A stretch of 64,000 bases of DNA from Halorubrum depositum (GCF_007671725.1 NZ_VCNM01000001.1:186001-250000); one strand, 5' to 3'. Shown: positions 16,856-25,745, counted from the stretch's first letter. A program made the numbers and translations. The notes: a model not told the origin generated them from the sequence alone.

Positions 16856-17893
16856 ATGAGCGACGACCGGGTGTTCACGTACAACGGCGGCGCGGTGCCG
16901 CCGGGCGAGACGCAGAACATCCGCTACGGGATCAGCGAGACGTACCTCGGCGACCCGGTCCGGATCCCCGTGACGATCGTCAACGGCGAGCGCGACGGGC
17001 CGACGGTGTTCCTCACGGCGGCCGCGCACGGCGACGAGCTCAACGGGATCGAGGTGGTCCGCGAGGTCGCCCACGAGTGGGACCTCTCGTCGCTGTGCGG
17101 CACCCTCGTCTGCCTCCCCGTGCTCAACGTCCCCGGATTCATCGCGCAGCAGCGGTACCTCCCCGTCTACGACCGGGACCTCAACCGCTCGTTCCCCGGC
17201 GAGGCGGGCTCGACGAGCTCGAAGCGGATGGCGAACCAGATCTACTCCAACTTCATCGCGCCCTGCGACTTCGGGCTCGACTTCCACACCTCCACCCGGG
17301 GCCGGACCAACATGCTCCACGTCCGCGCGGACATGGCCGACGCCGGCGTCCACCGCCTCGCGATGGCGTTCGGCTCGAAGGTGATCATCGACAGCGACGG
17401 GCCGAGCGGCACCCTCCGCGGCGAGGCGACGGCCGACGGGACCCCGACAATCACGATCGAGATGGGCGAGGCCCACCGCTTCCAGCGCCCGCTCATCGAC
17501 GACGCGCTCGGCGGCGTGCGCTCCGTCTTCGCCGAGTACGGCCTGCTCGAAACGGACACGGTGCGCTGGCCCGGCTGGCGGACCATCGTCGCCGGCGCGG
17601 GCGAGAAGACGTGGCTCCGTGCCGACTCCGGCGGTATCGTCGACACCCACTACGAGAGCGGCTCGCTCGTCCGCGAGGGCGACCGGATCGCGACTATCAC
17701 CAACCCGTTCAAGGAGGACGCGGTCGGCATCGAGGCCCCCTTCACCGGGCTCCTCATCGGCCTTCTCGAAAATCCCGTCGTCTACCCCGGCAACCCCCTC
17801 TGTCACCTCGTCGAGATCGACGAGGCGGTCCGCCGCGCGATCGAGACCGGGGACGCGCCGACGCCGGTTGGGCAGCCGGAGTCGGCGGACTGA
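16856..17893 (+). CDS. Succinylglutamate desuccinylase/aspartoacylase family protein
   Basis: A 345-residue zinc-dependent deacylase of the M14-like AstE/AspA superfamily. The zinc motif is H58-x2-E61 in AAAHGDELNG; DLNRSFPG near 115 and the distal His in DFHTSTRG complete the expected site. The C-terminal third (about 255-330) is a barrel domain common to this family. The ATG at 16856 is supported by a TATA-like box about 30 bases upstream. Together with the divergent RimK fusion it resembles bacterial clusters where RimK, RimB and such a deacylase occur side by side, suggesting release or trimming of an amide-linked acyl group. Confidence 0.88.
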   Translation: MSDDRVFTYNGGAVPPGETQNIRYGISETYLGDPVRIPVTIVNGERDGPTVFLTAAAHGDELNGIEVVREVAHEWDLSSLCGTLVCLPVLNVPGFIAQQRYLPVYDRDLNRSFPGEAGSTSSKRMANQIYSNFIAPCDFGLDFHTSTRGRTNMLHVRADMADAGVHRLAMAFGSKVIIDSDGPSGTLRGEATADGTPTITIEMGEAHRFQRPLIDDALGGVRSVFAEYGLLETDTVRWPGWRTIVAGAGEKTWLRADSGGIVDTHYESGSLVREGDRIATITNPFKEDAVGIEAPFTGLLIGLLENPVVYPGNPLCHLVEIDEAVRRAIETGDAPTPVGQPESAD

Positions 17894-17981
17894 CCCGTCG
17901 GAACGGCGGATCCGCGGGAACGTTTTTGACGTCGACGAGCCAACGACGACGTGTCCGGACGCGGTCCGGACGGGTGATCGC

Positions 17982-18437
17982 ATGAGCGAGCTCAGTCTAT
18001 CGAGCCCGGCGTTCGGCGACGGCGAGCGCATCCCCGACGAGTACGGCTACGCGGAGCGGAACGTGAACCCGCCGCTGCGGATCGACGGCGTCCCCGACGA
18101 AGCGGGGGCGCTCGTGCTCATCGTCGACGACCCGGACGCCAAGGAGCCGGCGGGAGCGGTGTGGGACCACTGGCTGGTCTGGGATATCGACCCGGGGCGC
18201 GAGGCGATCCCCGAAGGCTGGTCCCCGACGGCGGCGACCGAGGGGCAGAACGACTTCGGCGAACACGGCTACGGCGGGCCGAACCCGCCGGACCGCGAGC
18301 ACGCCTACCGCTTCCGGCTGTACGCGGTCGAGGAGCCGATCGGCCTTCCGCCGTCGGCCGACAGGGAGGACCTCATCGACGCGATGACGGGACGGACCGT
18401 CGCCAAGGCCCGGATCGAGGGGACGTATCCGCCGTGA
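17982..18437 (+). CDS. YbhB/YbcL family protein (PEBP fold)
   Basis: A 151-residue phosphatidylethanolamine-binding-fold protein. It shows NVNPPLRIDGVP at about 30-41, the DDPDAKEPAGAVWDHWLVWDI core (about 50-70) with the ligand-site Asp and His, and YGGPNPPDREHAYRFRLYA, the standard C-terminal signature. The ATG at 17982 gives the normal family length. Function in archaea is unknown. Its last codons and stop are part of a 19-base direct repeat duplicated immediately downstream. Confidence 0.9.
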   Translation: MSELSLSSPAFGDGERIPDEYGYAERNVNPPLRIDGVPDEAGALVLIVDDPDAKEPAGAVWDHWLVWDIDPGREAIPEGWSPTAATEGQNDFGEHGYGGPNPPDREHAYRFRLYAVEEPIGLPPSADREDLIDAMTGRTVAKARIEGTYPP

Positions 18438-18461
18438 CAGGTGGGACGTATCCGCCGTGAC
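18420..18461. repeat. Short tandem duplication at the end of the YbhB gene
   Basis: GGGACGTATCCGCCGTGAC occurs at 18420-18438 and again at 18443-18461 with a 4-base spacer. The first copy encodes the last residues and stop of the gene; the second lies outside it. Confidence 0.8.
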
Positions 18462-18557
18462 GGGCGACGGCGGGCGTCGGGGCCGCAGCGACCTCGCGAC
18501 CGAGCCGTATGGCCCCGCGACCGAGCCTTATATTCCGCCGCGGGCGAACCACCGACC

Positions 18558-19406
18558 ATGACCGAGGACCTCGACACGCCGGTGTTGGACGACCACCTCC
18601 ACCTCGACCCCCGTCACGGGCGCGGGATCGACGCGGTCGAGGACTTCGTCCGGCTCGGCGGCACCCACCTGCTCGTGGTGAACAAGCCCTCGTGGCACCT
18701 CGGCGTCGAGCCCGACGAGCCGGCCGACTTCCGGCCCGTCTTCGAGGAGACGCTCGACGCGGTCGCGGCCGCGACCGACGTCCTCCCGGGCCGCGCGTGG
18801 CCCGTCCTCGGTGTCCATCCCGGTCTGATAAGCCGGCTGGTCGACGAGCGCGACTTCTCGCCCGCGGACGCCCGCGACCTGATGTGCGGCGGCCTGGAGG
18901 TCGCGAGCGAGTTCGTCGCCGACGGCCGGGCGCTCGCGCTGAAGTCCGGTCGCCCGCACTACGACGTGAGCGACGCGGTCTGGGACGCCTCGAACGCGGT
19001 CACTCGCCGCGCGTTCGAACTCGGCGCCGCGCTCGACTGCGCCGTTCAACTCCACACCGAGGCGAGCGAGGATCTCACCGACCTGGCCGCCGTCGCCGAG
19101 GAATCCGGGCTCGACCCGACGAACGTCGTGAAACACTACGCCGAGGGGCGCCTCGCGGGCCCGACCCCGAGCGTGATGAGCGAGAAGGACCGGCTCGTGC
19201 GCGCCGCCGAGTCGGGCGAGCCGTTCCTGATGGAGACCGACTTCGTCGACGACCCCGAGAAGCCGGGGATGGTGATGGGCCCGAAGACCGTCCCGCGCCG
19301 CGTCCGGTGGCTGCTGGAGGAGGGGTACGACGAGGCGGTCCGCACCGCGCATGTCGAGACGCCCAGAGCGGTCTACGGGATCGACACCGAGGCGACGCTG
19401 GAGTAG
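18558..19406 (+). CDS. TatD-related metal-dependent hydrolase
   Basis: A 282-residue amidohydrolase-fold protein. The N-terminal metal motif is HLHLD (DDHLHLDP, about 11-18), then VLGVHPGLI near 92, QLHTEA near 170, KHYAEG near 191 and ETDFVDD near 223, which follow the order of metal and active-site residues in TatD proteins. It differs from bacterial TatD nucleases in loop lengths, so a nuclease function should not be assumed. The ATG at 18558 is preceded by a TATA-like CTTATATTCC about 25 bases upstream. Confidence 0.85.
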   Translation: MTEDLDTPVLDDHLHLDPRHGRGIDAVEDFVRLGGTHLLVVNKPSWHLGVEPDEPADFRPVFEETLDAVAAATDVLPGRAWPVLGVHPGLISRLVDERDFSPADARDLMCGGLEVASEFVADGRALALKSGRPHYDVSDAVWDASNAVTRRAFELGAALDCAVQLHTEASEDLTDLAAVAEESGLDPTNVVKHYAEGRLAGPTPSVMSEKDRLVRAAESGEPFLMETDFVDDPEKPGMVMGPKTVPRRVRWLLEEGYDEAVRTAHVETPRAVYGIDTEATLE

Positions 19407-19614
19407 CGGCGCCGGCCGCATCGGTCGCGGCGCGGTCGCGGCGCGTCCGCAGAGCGCCGATCGCGTCGCGACCGCCCGACTGCGCTCCGACCGCGGCACG
19501 CGCGTTCGGCGCGCGTCCGACGATTCCGGAATCCCGCCGTCGAGCGGGTGAGACGCCCTCTCTCGCGGCGATCGATAGGAAAGGCATTTGAGTAGTCCGG
19601 GCGACGTACCGCAC

Positions 19615-20196
19615 ATGACCGACGACGACGCCGTCGAAACGTTCTATACCGACGACCGCTGGCAGAACTGGCTCGATCGCCTGCAGGAAGAGGACCTCGA
19701 CCCCGAGAACGAGGACTCGGCGCGGCTCCTGTTGAACCTCCAGGACGACGCGGCGATCGCCGTCGTGAAGGTGCTCGCGGCGCTCGACGAGGACCGCATC
19801 GACGAGGACCGCGCGGTCGAGGAGATCCGCGGCGTGCGCGACATCGTCCTCGCCGACGTCGACTTCGACGACGAGGACAAGGTGATGCTGATCGACGGCG
19901 TCCAGACCTCGCTCGTCCCCGTCTTCTACGCGGCCGAGGAGTACGTCGTCGGCGGCGTCGTCGAGGGCGACGTGACCGAGTTCGTGCGCGCGGCCGCCGA
20001 CGCCGAGGCCGAGGACGACCTCGACGCCGCGCTCGGCTACGTCGTCCAGGCCGGGACCCGCGTCATCGACGGCGAGACGCTCGACATCGACGTCGTCGAG
20101 GAGCTGGAGTACGGGCTCGTCTCCGAGTGGGTCAACGGGCTCGACTCCCTGCAGTCCGCGATCGAGGACCCGGAAGTCGTCGAGGAAGAGGACTGA
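19615..20196 (+). CDS. DUF2150 family protein
   Basis: A 193-residue, very acidic, all-helical protein of a haloarchaeal/euryarchaeal family with no known function. It contains the family-like stretch YTDDRWQNWLDRLQEED near its start, and LLLNLQDDAAIAVVKVLAALDEDRI, and ends in a run of Glu and Asp. The ATG at 19615 is preferred to an in-frame codon nine residues earlier because the family normally starts close to this point. It stands alone between TatD-like and DUF456 genes. Confidence 0.85.
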   Translation: MTDDDAVETFYTDDRWQNWLDRLQEEDLDPENEDSARLLLNLQDDAAIAVVKVLAALDEDRIDEDRAVEEIRGVRDIVLADVDFDDEDKVMLIDGVQTSLVPVFYAAEEYVVGGVVEGDVTEFVRAAADAEAEDDLDAALGYVVQAGTRVIDGETLDIDVVEELEYGLVSEWVNGLDSLQSAIEDPEVVEEED

Positions 20197-20262
20197 GCGC
20201 GACGCCGGACGCCGGCTCCGGCCGAGATGAACCGTTTTGAACCCGCGCGACGTTAGCGGGGT

Positions 20263-20745
20263 ATGGCGCTCTCCGGGGCCGAACTCGCGGTCGCGCTGCT
20301 CGTCGTCTGGACGGCCAGTTCGTTCGTCCCGCTCGTGCCGAGCGGCGTCCTCGCGGCGCTGACCGTCGTCGGCTACGCGTACACCACCGGCTTCGCCGAG
20401 CCGGGCTTCACCGTTTTGGTGGCGCTCGTGCTCGTCTCGCTGCTGGCCTCCGCGGTGGAGCTGGTATCGGGGATGGTCTCCGGACGGCTCGGCGGCGCGC
20501 CGACGCGGACCATCGCCGTCGGCACCGTGGTCGGCGTCGCGCTGCTGTTCGTGATGGGGCCGATCGGCCTCGTCGTCGGGCTGGGCGGCACCGTCTTCCT
20601 CGACAGCCTCCGCCAGGACCCCGGCGAGACGCGCGTCGCCGTCCGCCGGTCGGCTTACGCGGTGATCGGCGTCCTCGCCGGCCCGTTCGTACAGGCTGTC
20701 ATCCTGGCCGGCGTCACCGTGGCGTTCGCGCTCTCGGTGTTATAA
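20263..20745 (+). CDS. DUF456 family membrane protein
   Basis: A 160-residue integral membrane protein with about four hydrophobic helices. The pattern LVPSGVLAALTVVGYAYTTGF, the polar DSL(R) segment after a Gly-rich helix (GPIGLVVGLGGTVFLDSL) and the final helix fit DUF456. No function is known for this family. It converges with the DUF63 gene, whose stop is 66 bases away. Confidence 0.82.
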   Translation: MALSGAELAVALLVVWTASSFVPLVPSGVLAALTVVGYAYTTGFAEPGFTVLVALVLVSLLASAVELVSGMVSGRLGGAPTRTIAVGTVVGVALLFVMGPIGLVVGLGGTVFLDSLRQDPGETRVAVRRSAYAVIGVLAGPFVQAVILAGVTVAFALSVL

Positions 20746-20810
20746 GAGCGGTGCGGAACGGAGTCGCGGTTCCCGAGTCCGTCGCCCGGCGGTCTCGGGC
20801 CTCCGACCCC

Positions 20811-21626
20811 TCACCCGGCGACCGCGAACAGCAGGAGGTTGTGCGCGGCCGGCCCGAGGCCGACGGCGGCGACGAGGCCGAGGAGGAGGTACCCCTCCGG
20901 CGGGCGCTCCCGAACGTACTCGGCGAACAGCCAGACCACGGCGCTCGCGACCGCGAGCTTCACGAGCAGGAACACCCATCCCTCGCCGAGCACCGGGACC
21001 GGCGGGATCCACTCGAACTCCAAGAGGATCCGGGAGACCGGCGTGCGCTCGCCGAAGCCGAGCTGGGTCGTCCCCACCGCGGTCGACACGCCGTCGAGCG
21101 CGTGGCCGAACACCGCGAGCGCGCCAACTCCGCCGGTGACCGCGGTTTCGGGGCGCAGCCGCGTCAGACCGACCCAGACCGCGGCGGCGATCGGGACCGT
21201 CGCCGCGAGCGAGACGGTCGACCACTTGGCGCCGACGGGGGAGATTCCGGTCGCGAGCGCGGCCCCGACGACCGGGGCGAGGAGGAGCGCGCCGGCGCCG
21301 GCGAGGAGCGTCGGGACGCGTTCGGTCGGAGCGGACGCCAGCGCGAGCCACGACGCGCCCGCGAGCGCTCCCACCGTGAGGTAGACGGTCGGGGAGCCGG
21401 CGAGCGGCGCGAGCGCGGGCGGGAGCGCGTCGACGACGTACAGCACGTGGGCCGCGGAGCCGAGCGCCATCCACGGCGCGAGCGCGAGCACGTGGCGACC
21501 GGTGACCCGCGGCGGGCGCCGGCGGAGCGCGACGCCGACCGCGCCGGCGGCGAGCAGGACGGCGACGAGGTACGGGAGCGGCGGGAGAGTCGTTCCCGCG
21601 GGGAGGAACGGAATCGCGCCGGCCAT
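20811..21626 (-). CDS. DUF63 family membrane protein
   Basis: A 271-residue membrane protein with seven to eight hydrophobic helices. Motifs FGHALDGVSTAVGT at about 176-189 and GLGPAAHNLLL near the C-terminus are typical of archaeal DUF63 proteins. The function is unknown. The start ATG at 21626 shares one base with the stop codon of the universal stress protein upstream, so the two genes form a translationally coupled pair. Confidence 0.87.
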   Translation of the reverse strand: MAGAIPFLPAGTTLPPLPYLVAVLLAAGAVGVALRRRPPRVTGRHVLALAPWMALGSAAHVLYVVDALPPALAPLAGSPTVYLTVGALAGASWLALASAPTERVPTLLAGAGALLLAPVVGAALATGISPVGAKWSTVSLAATVPIAAAVWVGLTRLRPETAVTGGVGALAVFGHALDGVSTAVGTTQLGFGERTPVSRILLEFEWIPPVPVLGEGWVFLLVKLAVASAVVWLFAEYVRERPPEGYLLLGLVAAVGLGPAAHNLLLFAVAG

Positions 21627-22075
21627 CAGACTGACAGGACCGGCTGGCTCGCGTAGAGGAGGACGTACTCGGCGGCCTTCCCGAGCACCTCGCCCGGGTC
21701 GCCGGAGACGGGCTCGCGCGGGACGACGATGAAGTCGGACTCGATCTCCTCGGCCGTGTCGAGGACGACGCTGCCGGGATGGACCGTCTTCACCGTCGTC
21801 GAGAAGCCGTACGCCATGGAGTTGCTATGGGGGACCCCGGCGGCCTCCGCGCGCCGCGCGACGGAGTCCGTGAACGCCTCGGTGTCGTCGGCGACGTCGC
21901 TCTCGTCGACCGCGCCGCGGTCGATGGCGCGGACCACGTCCTCGTCCAGCACGTAGAGGGCGTGGACGCTCGCGCCGTACTCGGCGGCGACCGCGATCGC
22001 GTAGTCGACCGCCTCGTGGGACTCCTCGCTCCCGTCGACGGGAACGAGGACGAGGTCGATGTCGAGATCGGTCAT
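21626..22075 (-). CDS. Universal stress protein, UspA family
   Basis: A 149-residue single-domain UspA protein. The first strand ILVPVDGSEES (about 8-18) and the middle ALYVLDE region are plain, but the usual nucleotide loop GxxGx9G(S/T) is not obvious: the C-terminal part reads FIVVPREPVSGDPGEVLGKAAEYVLLYASQPVLSV. It may be a non-ATP-binding type. The ATG at 22075 is chosen over a longer frame as it gives the standard N-terminus. It is coupled to the DUF63 gene by a one-base overlap. Confidence 0.88.
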   Translation of the reverse strand: MTDLDIDLVLVPVDGSEESHEAVDYAIAVAAEYGASVHALYVLDEDVVRAIDRGAVDESDVADDTEAFTDSVARRAEAAGVPHSNSMAYGFSTTVKTVHPGSVVLDTAEEIESDFIVVPREPVSGDPGEVLGKAAEYVLLYASQPVLSV

Positions 22076-22183
22076 ACGCGAGACGTCGTCGGGGGAGTTC
22101 AAAAAGCCCGCCCCATGCGATCGGCGCGTCGGGGCCGTCGGCGGTCCCGTCACCGGGTCGGACCGTCGGCGGCGCCGGCTCGC

Positions 22184-23104
22184 TCAGAAGCCCGAGAGCT
22201 CGCGCTGCGGCGTCTCGCGCCGCTCCTCCGGAGGAACGTTCGTCGCGACGATCTCGTCGACCGCGTCGCGGTTGTCGGCGTCGCTGTTGATCGCGCGGGT
22301 CGCGTCCTCGATCTCGACGCGGAACCCCGCGTCGGCGTACGCCTCGTACATCACGCCGCTGTTGCTCACCACGAGCCGGACGCCCGCGTCGTCCAGTTCG
22401 CCCGCGACGTCGAGCAGCCGGCGCTGGTCCTCCCGGTCGAACCCCTCGGCGCTGTACTCGTTGAAGCTCGCGGTCGCGCTCATCGGCTCGTACGGCGGGT
22501 CGAAGTAGACGAGGTCGCCGGGCTCGGCGGCGTCGAGGACGTACGCGAAGTCGCCGTTGCGAATCGTCGCGTTCGCGAGCACGTCGCTCGCGCAGCGGAT
22601 CCGGTCGCGCTGGACCCAGTCCGGGTTCGCGTATCGACCGACAGGGACGTTGAAGCCGCCGTCGGCGTTCTCGCGGTAGAGGCCGTTGTAGCAGGTCCGG
22701 TTGAGGTACAGCAGGAGGGCGGCCTCCGCTGAGGGGTCGAACTCGCCCTCGTAGGGGCGCCGGTTGAACCGCGCGCGCTGCTGGTAGTAGTAGCTCTCCA
22801 CCTCGCGGCCGCGGGGCGTCTCCTCGTGGAACGGCAGCGACGGGTCCGGGTCGGCGTCCGGGTCGTCGAACGCCTCCAGCCGCTCGATCAGCGCCTCCGG
22901 CTCGTCGCGCACCCGCTCGTAGAAGTTGACCAGCCGCGGGTTCGCGTCGTTGACCGTCGCGTCCGCGGGCTCCAGATCGAAGAAGAGGGCGCCGCCGCCG
23001 AGGAACGGCTCGTGGTAGCGGCCGTAGGAGGCCGGGAACCGAGCGTACAGCTCGTCGAGCAGCTGGCGCTTGCCGCCGGCCCACTTCAGGATCGGCTCGG
23101 CCAT
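22184..23104 (-). CDS. DNA adenine methyltransferase, Dam-like (D12 class)
   Basis: A 306-residue N6-adenine methyltransferase. The SAM-binding motif is PILKWAGGKRQLL (residues 4-16) with FLGGGALFF near 34, and the catalytic motif DPPY is in LVYFDPPYEPM near 195. Motif order (SAM motif first) is the alpha/D12 class shared by Dam and DpnM enzymes, which often act on GATC; the recognition sequence cannot be read here. No restriction enzyme gene is next to it, so it looks like an orphan methyltransferase. Confidence 0.92.
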   Translation of the reverse strand: MAEPILKWAGGKRQLLDELYARFPASYGRYHEPFLGGGALFFDLEPADATVNDANPRLVNFYERVRDEPEALIERLEAFDDPDADPDPSLPFHEETPRGREVESYYYQQRARFNRRPYEGEFDPSAEAALLLYLNRTCYNGLYRENADGGFNVPVGRYANPDWVQRDRIRCASDVLANATIRNGDFAYVLDAAEPGDLVYFDPPYEPMSATASFNEYSAEGFDREDQRRLLDVAGELDDAGVRLVVSNSGVMYEAYADAGFRVEIEDATRAINSDADNRDAVDEIVATNVPPEERRETPQRELSGF

Positions 23105-23197
23105 GCGATGTCGGGACTCCCCCGCGGCGGCGTATAAACGTCTCGGGCTCGGTCGTCGTCCGACCGGACCCGGTCGTCCGCCGGGTCGCCGCCGGAG

Positions 23198-23500
23198 TCA
23201 GTCGTCGGCCGGCTCGCCGTCGGGGTTCGGGAGGTCGGCAACGTGGGCGGCGGCCTCCTCGAAGTTCGGTCCCGGCGCGATCGTTCCGGCCTCGCGGTCC
23301 CACTCGATGTACCCGGCCTCCTCTAACGCGGGGAGATGACTCTCGACGAGCTCGTCGGCGAGCTCGTCCGCCCGGCCGCGGACGCGGAGGTCCGCGACCG
23401 TCTCGACCGTTCCGTCGGCGAGCCCGGCGACCGTTCGCTGCGCCTGTGCCGCGTCGAGCACCGCCGGCCGTACAGAGGGGGAATCGTGTGTCGTTGACAT
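23198..23500 (-). CDS. Small winged-helix protein (DUF7344-like)
   Basis: A 100-residue protein. Residues about 15-80 fit a haloarchaeal winged-helix domain, with a helix pair, the segment ELVESHLPALEEAGYIEWDREAGTIAPGP matching recognition helix plus wing, and a short acidic tail. The start ATG is at 23500. It is likely a DNA-binding regulator. Its nearest neighbours (methyltransferase downstream, membrane protein upstream) do not define a target. Confidence 0.75.
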   Translation of the reverse strand: MSTTHDSPSVRPAVLDAAQAQRTVAGLADGTVETVADLRVRGRADELADELVESHLPALEEAGYIEWDREAGTIAPGPNFEEAAAHVADLPNPDGEPADD

Positions 23501-23614
23501 CGCTGTTCGTATCTCATGTTAACGCGTGACGAAATAAAAGTACGGGAGGTAAATCACTAAAGAAAGAAGACGTGCGGCGCCCGGATCGGGAAGTCGCGTC
23601 GGTCGGCCCCCCGC

Positions 23615-24019
23615 CTACCGCACCCGCAGGGTCCGGTGTAGCGTGTAGCCGGCGACCACGAGGAACACGAACGGGAGCCCCGTGAGCGGGTGTGCCAGCA
23701 GCGAACCGGCCGCGAGGACGAGGTACCCCTTGTCCGGTGGCGACCACGCGGTGCGACTCCGCATCGTCGCCAGTTCGGTCGCGAACGCGTAGAGGAAGCC
23801 GCCCGCGACGGGGAGCCACAGCGCCGCCGCCAGGAGCGTCCCGATCGACGTGCCCGCGACCGCGACGACCGAGCGGGGCAACCACGCGATCGCGGCCGCG
23901 TACTCCGGCTCGACGAGCGCGCGGGCGGCGATCGACGCCGGCAGGTACAGCGCCGCGACCGCGACCGTCGTCCAGAAGGGGACGTTCGACCGCGACGGCG
24001 AGGCCGGCGAGCGGACCAT
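23615..24019 (-). CDS. Small membrane protein, function unknown
   Basis: A 134-residue protein with about four hydrophobic stretches: roughly 15-33, 43-72, 87-103 and 108-126. The ATG at 24019 is chosen because the sequence above it in the same frame is Arg-rich and unlike protein. No known domain is recognised. It is divergent from another small membrane protein gene (24272), and a perfect inverted repeat lies between them. Confidence 0.65.
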   Translation of the reverse strand: MVRSPASPSRSNVPFWTTVAVAALYLPASIAARALVEPEYAAAIAWLPRSVVAVAGTSIGTLLAAALWLPVAGGFLYAFATELATMRSRTAWSPPDKGYLVLAAGSLLAHPLTGLPFVFLVVAGYTLHRTLRVR

Positions 24020-24138
24020 GCGAGACCGCGGGGACGGGGCGGGAGAAACCCTCCGATTCCGGACGCGGACCGGGCGTCGCCACCTCCCACGACCGGCCCT
24101 GCAGAGGAAACGTTCCAGTTTCGAGAGAGGTGTACGAC

Positions 24139-24163
24139 GGTGTAACATGGTACTCGTTACACC
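24139..24163. promoter_or_regulatory. Inverted repeat in a divergent intergenic region
   Basis: GGTGTAAC (24139-24146) and GTTACACC (24156-24163) are perfect complementary arms with a 9-base spacer. The spacing and location between two divergent genes suit a dimeric repressor site. The bound protein is unknown. Confidence 0.5.
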
Positions 24164-24271
24164 CCGTTAACAATCGTTTGAAACGCTCTGAGGGAGTGAT
24201 CCGTGGTAACGATACTCAGAAACCATACTCAATATGAAAGGTTTTTACTCCCGCGCGACGGAGGGGAAGAC

Positions 24272-24550
24272 ATGCAACCGATGAACGGCGGATACACGGC
24301 GCGCGCGGTCGCGGCCGGCTCCGACGGCTCGCCCGACGGGGGCCTCGTCGTCTCGCTCGCGTTTCTGGCACTGATCGCGCTCCCGCTGGTGGTGGCCTCC
24401 TTCCCGCTCGTCTCCGCGGGGCTGCTCGCCGGCGGCGTCGCCCTCGTCGCGCTGGGGCGCTCGCTCGCCCGCCACGTCGACCGCGGAACCGTCCGAGAGA
24501 TCAGCCTGCCGGGCCTCGGCACGGTCGAGTACCGCTTCACGCGGGGGTAG
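24272..24550 (+). CDS. Small membrane protein, function unknown
   Basis: A 92-residue protein with two hydrophobic helices (about 23-41 and 44-62) and a basic-to-neutral C-terminal tail ending in VEYRFTRG. The ATG at 24272 is preferred; AT-rich DNA with a TATA-like stretch (CAATATGAAAGG) precedes it. No named family is recognised. Confidence 0.65.
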   Translation: MQPMNGGYTARAVAAGSDGSPDGGLVVSLAFLALIALPLVVASFPLVSAGLLAGGVALVALGRSLARHVDRGTVREISLPGLGTVEYRFTRG

Positions 24551-24600
24551 GTCGTTCGGACGCCGGTTCGGCTTTTCTATAGCTTCCCTTCGAAGCGGCT

Positions 24601-25638
24601 CTACAGCCCGTGCACGACGCGTTCGCCCGCGTCGAGCCCGTTCGCGATGGCGGCGTGGAGCCGCCCCTCGCCGGCGACCCAGTCGCCGAGCAGATGGAGG
24701 TCCTCCCGCCGGGCGGAGTCGATCGGCCCGCGGTCGACGCCGCCCTCCGGGAGCGCGTAGCGCCACCCCTGGTGGTCGGTCCACGCCGGGTCGGCCAGCC
24801 GCTCGTCGCCGACGATCGCGGCGGCGTGCCCCGCGAGGTCGGCGACGTTCGCGGCCGGGTCGTCGTCGTAACGCTCGACCGACCACTCGTCGTTCGCCTG
24901 GACGACGAGCAGCGTCTCGCCGTCCGGGACGTGCCCCGCCTTGCACTCCTCGCGGGAGATCCAGCCGACCGCGTGCTCCTTGTCCGTGTTGACGAGCCCG
25001 TAGTAGGGCAGGTCGACCGCGAAGGGGTAACGGAGCACCGCGGTCCACACCGACCGGTACGCCACGTCGCCCACGGCGTCGACGAGCGCCCCGCGGATCG
25101 GCGACTCCCACTCGGCGTCCCGGAGGAGCTCGGCGGTCTGCGGCGCCGGCGGATTCAGGAGGAGGACGTCGAACGGTCCCCACGTCTCGCCGTCAGCGTC
25201 GTCGAGCTCCCACCGCTCGCCGGCCCGCCGGACGGTCTCGACGCGGGTCCGGCGGTGGACCGTCGCGTCGGTCCGCCCGAAGAGGCGCTTGGCGATCTGG
25301 GTGAGCCCGCGCCGGTAGCTCCACTTGTGCCCGTCGGCGTCGCGGCCGGGCGACACCGCGCCGTCGGCGTCGAAGGTGTACACCGGCTCGGTGACGTCGA
25401 CGAGCCCCTCGTCGTCGAGCGTCTCCGTGATCAGCTCGACGACGCGCTCGTCGTCGGACTTCAGGTAGTTCGCGCCGTAGTCGTACGTCAGCTCGTCGCG
25501 GCGACGGGTCGCCGCGCGGCCGCAGACCCCGCCGGACTTCTCGAGCACGGTCACGTCCGCCTCCGGCGCCGTCTCGTCGACGACGAACGCCGCGGCGGCC
25601 GCGCCCGCGCCGGCGCCGACGATGCCGATATCGGTCAT
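24601..25638 (-). CDS. FAD-dependent amine oxidase-like oxidoreductase
   Basis: A 345-residue flavoprotein of the renalase/amine oxidase type. It opens with the dinucleotide-binding motif IGIVGAGAGAAAAAFV, then EKSGGVCGRAATRR (a typical second FAD motif, near 33-46), then DYGANYL. Near the end, LHLLGDWVAGEGRLHAAIANGLDAG is the C-terminal FAD signature. The ATG at 25638 starts the first strand directly. The substrate is unknown; bacterial relatives include renalase-like and protoporphyrinogen-like enzymes. Confidence 0.85.
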   Translation of the reverse strand: MTDIGIVGAGAGAAAAAFVVDETAPEADVTVLEKSGGVCGRAATRRRDELTYDYGANYLKSDDERVVELITETLDDEGLVDVTEPVYTFDADGAVSPGRDADGHKWSYRRGLTQIAKRLFGRTDATVHRRTRVETVRRAGERWELDDADGETWGPFDVLLLNPPAPQTAELLRDAEWESPIRGALVDAVGDVAYRSVWTAVLRYPFAVDLPYYGLVNTDKEHAVGWISREECKAGHVPDGETLLVVQANDEWSVERYDDDPAANVADLAGHAAAIVGDERLADPAWTDHQGWRYALPEGGVDRGPIDSARREDLHLLGDWVAGEGRLHAAIANGLDAGERVVHGL

Positions 25639-25745
25639 AACAGTCGTACGGGACGCGGTCACTTAACCCGTCGTCTCGCGGAGCAGCGGGGGCGATACCA
25701 GGCGCCGAACCGATCGGGAATCGCCGAACCGATCAAAAGGTGCGG

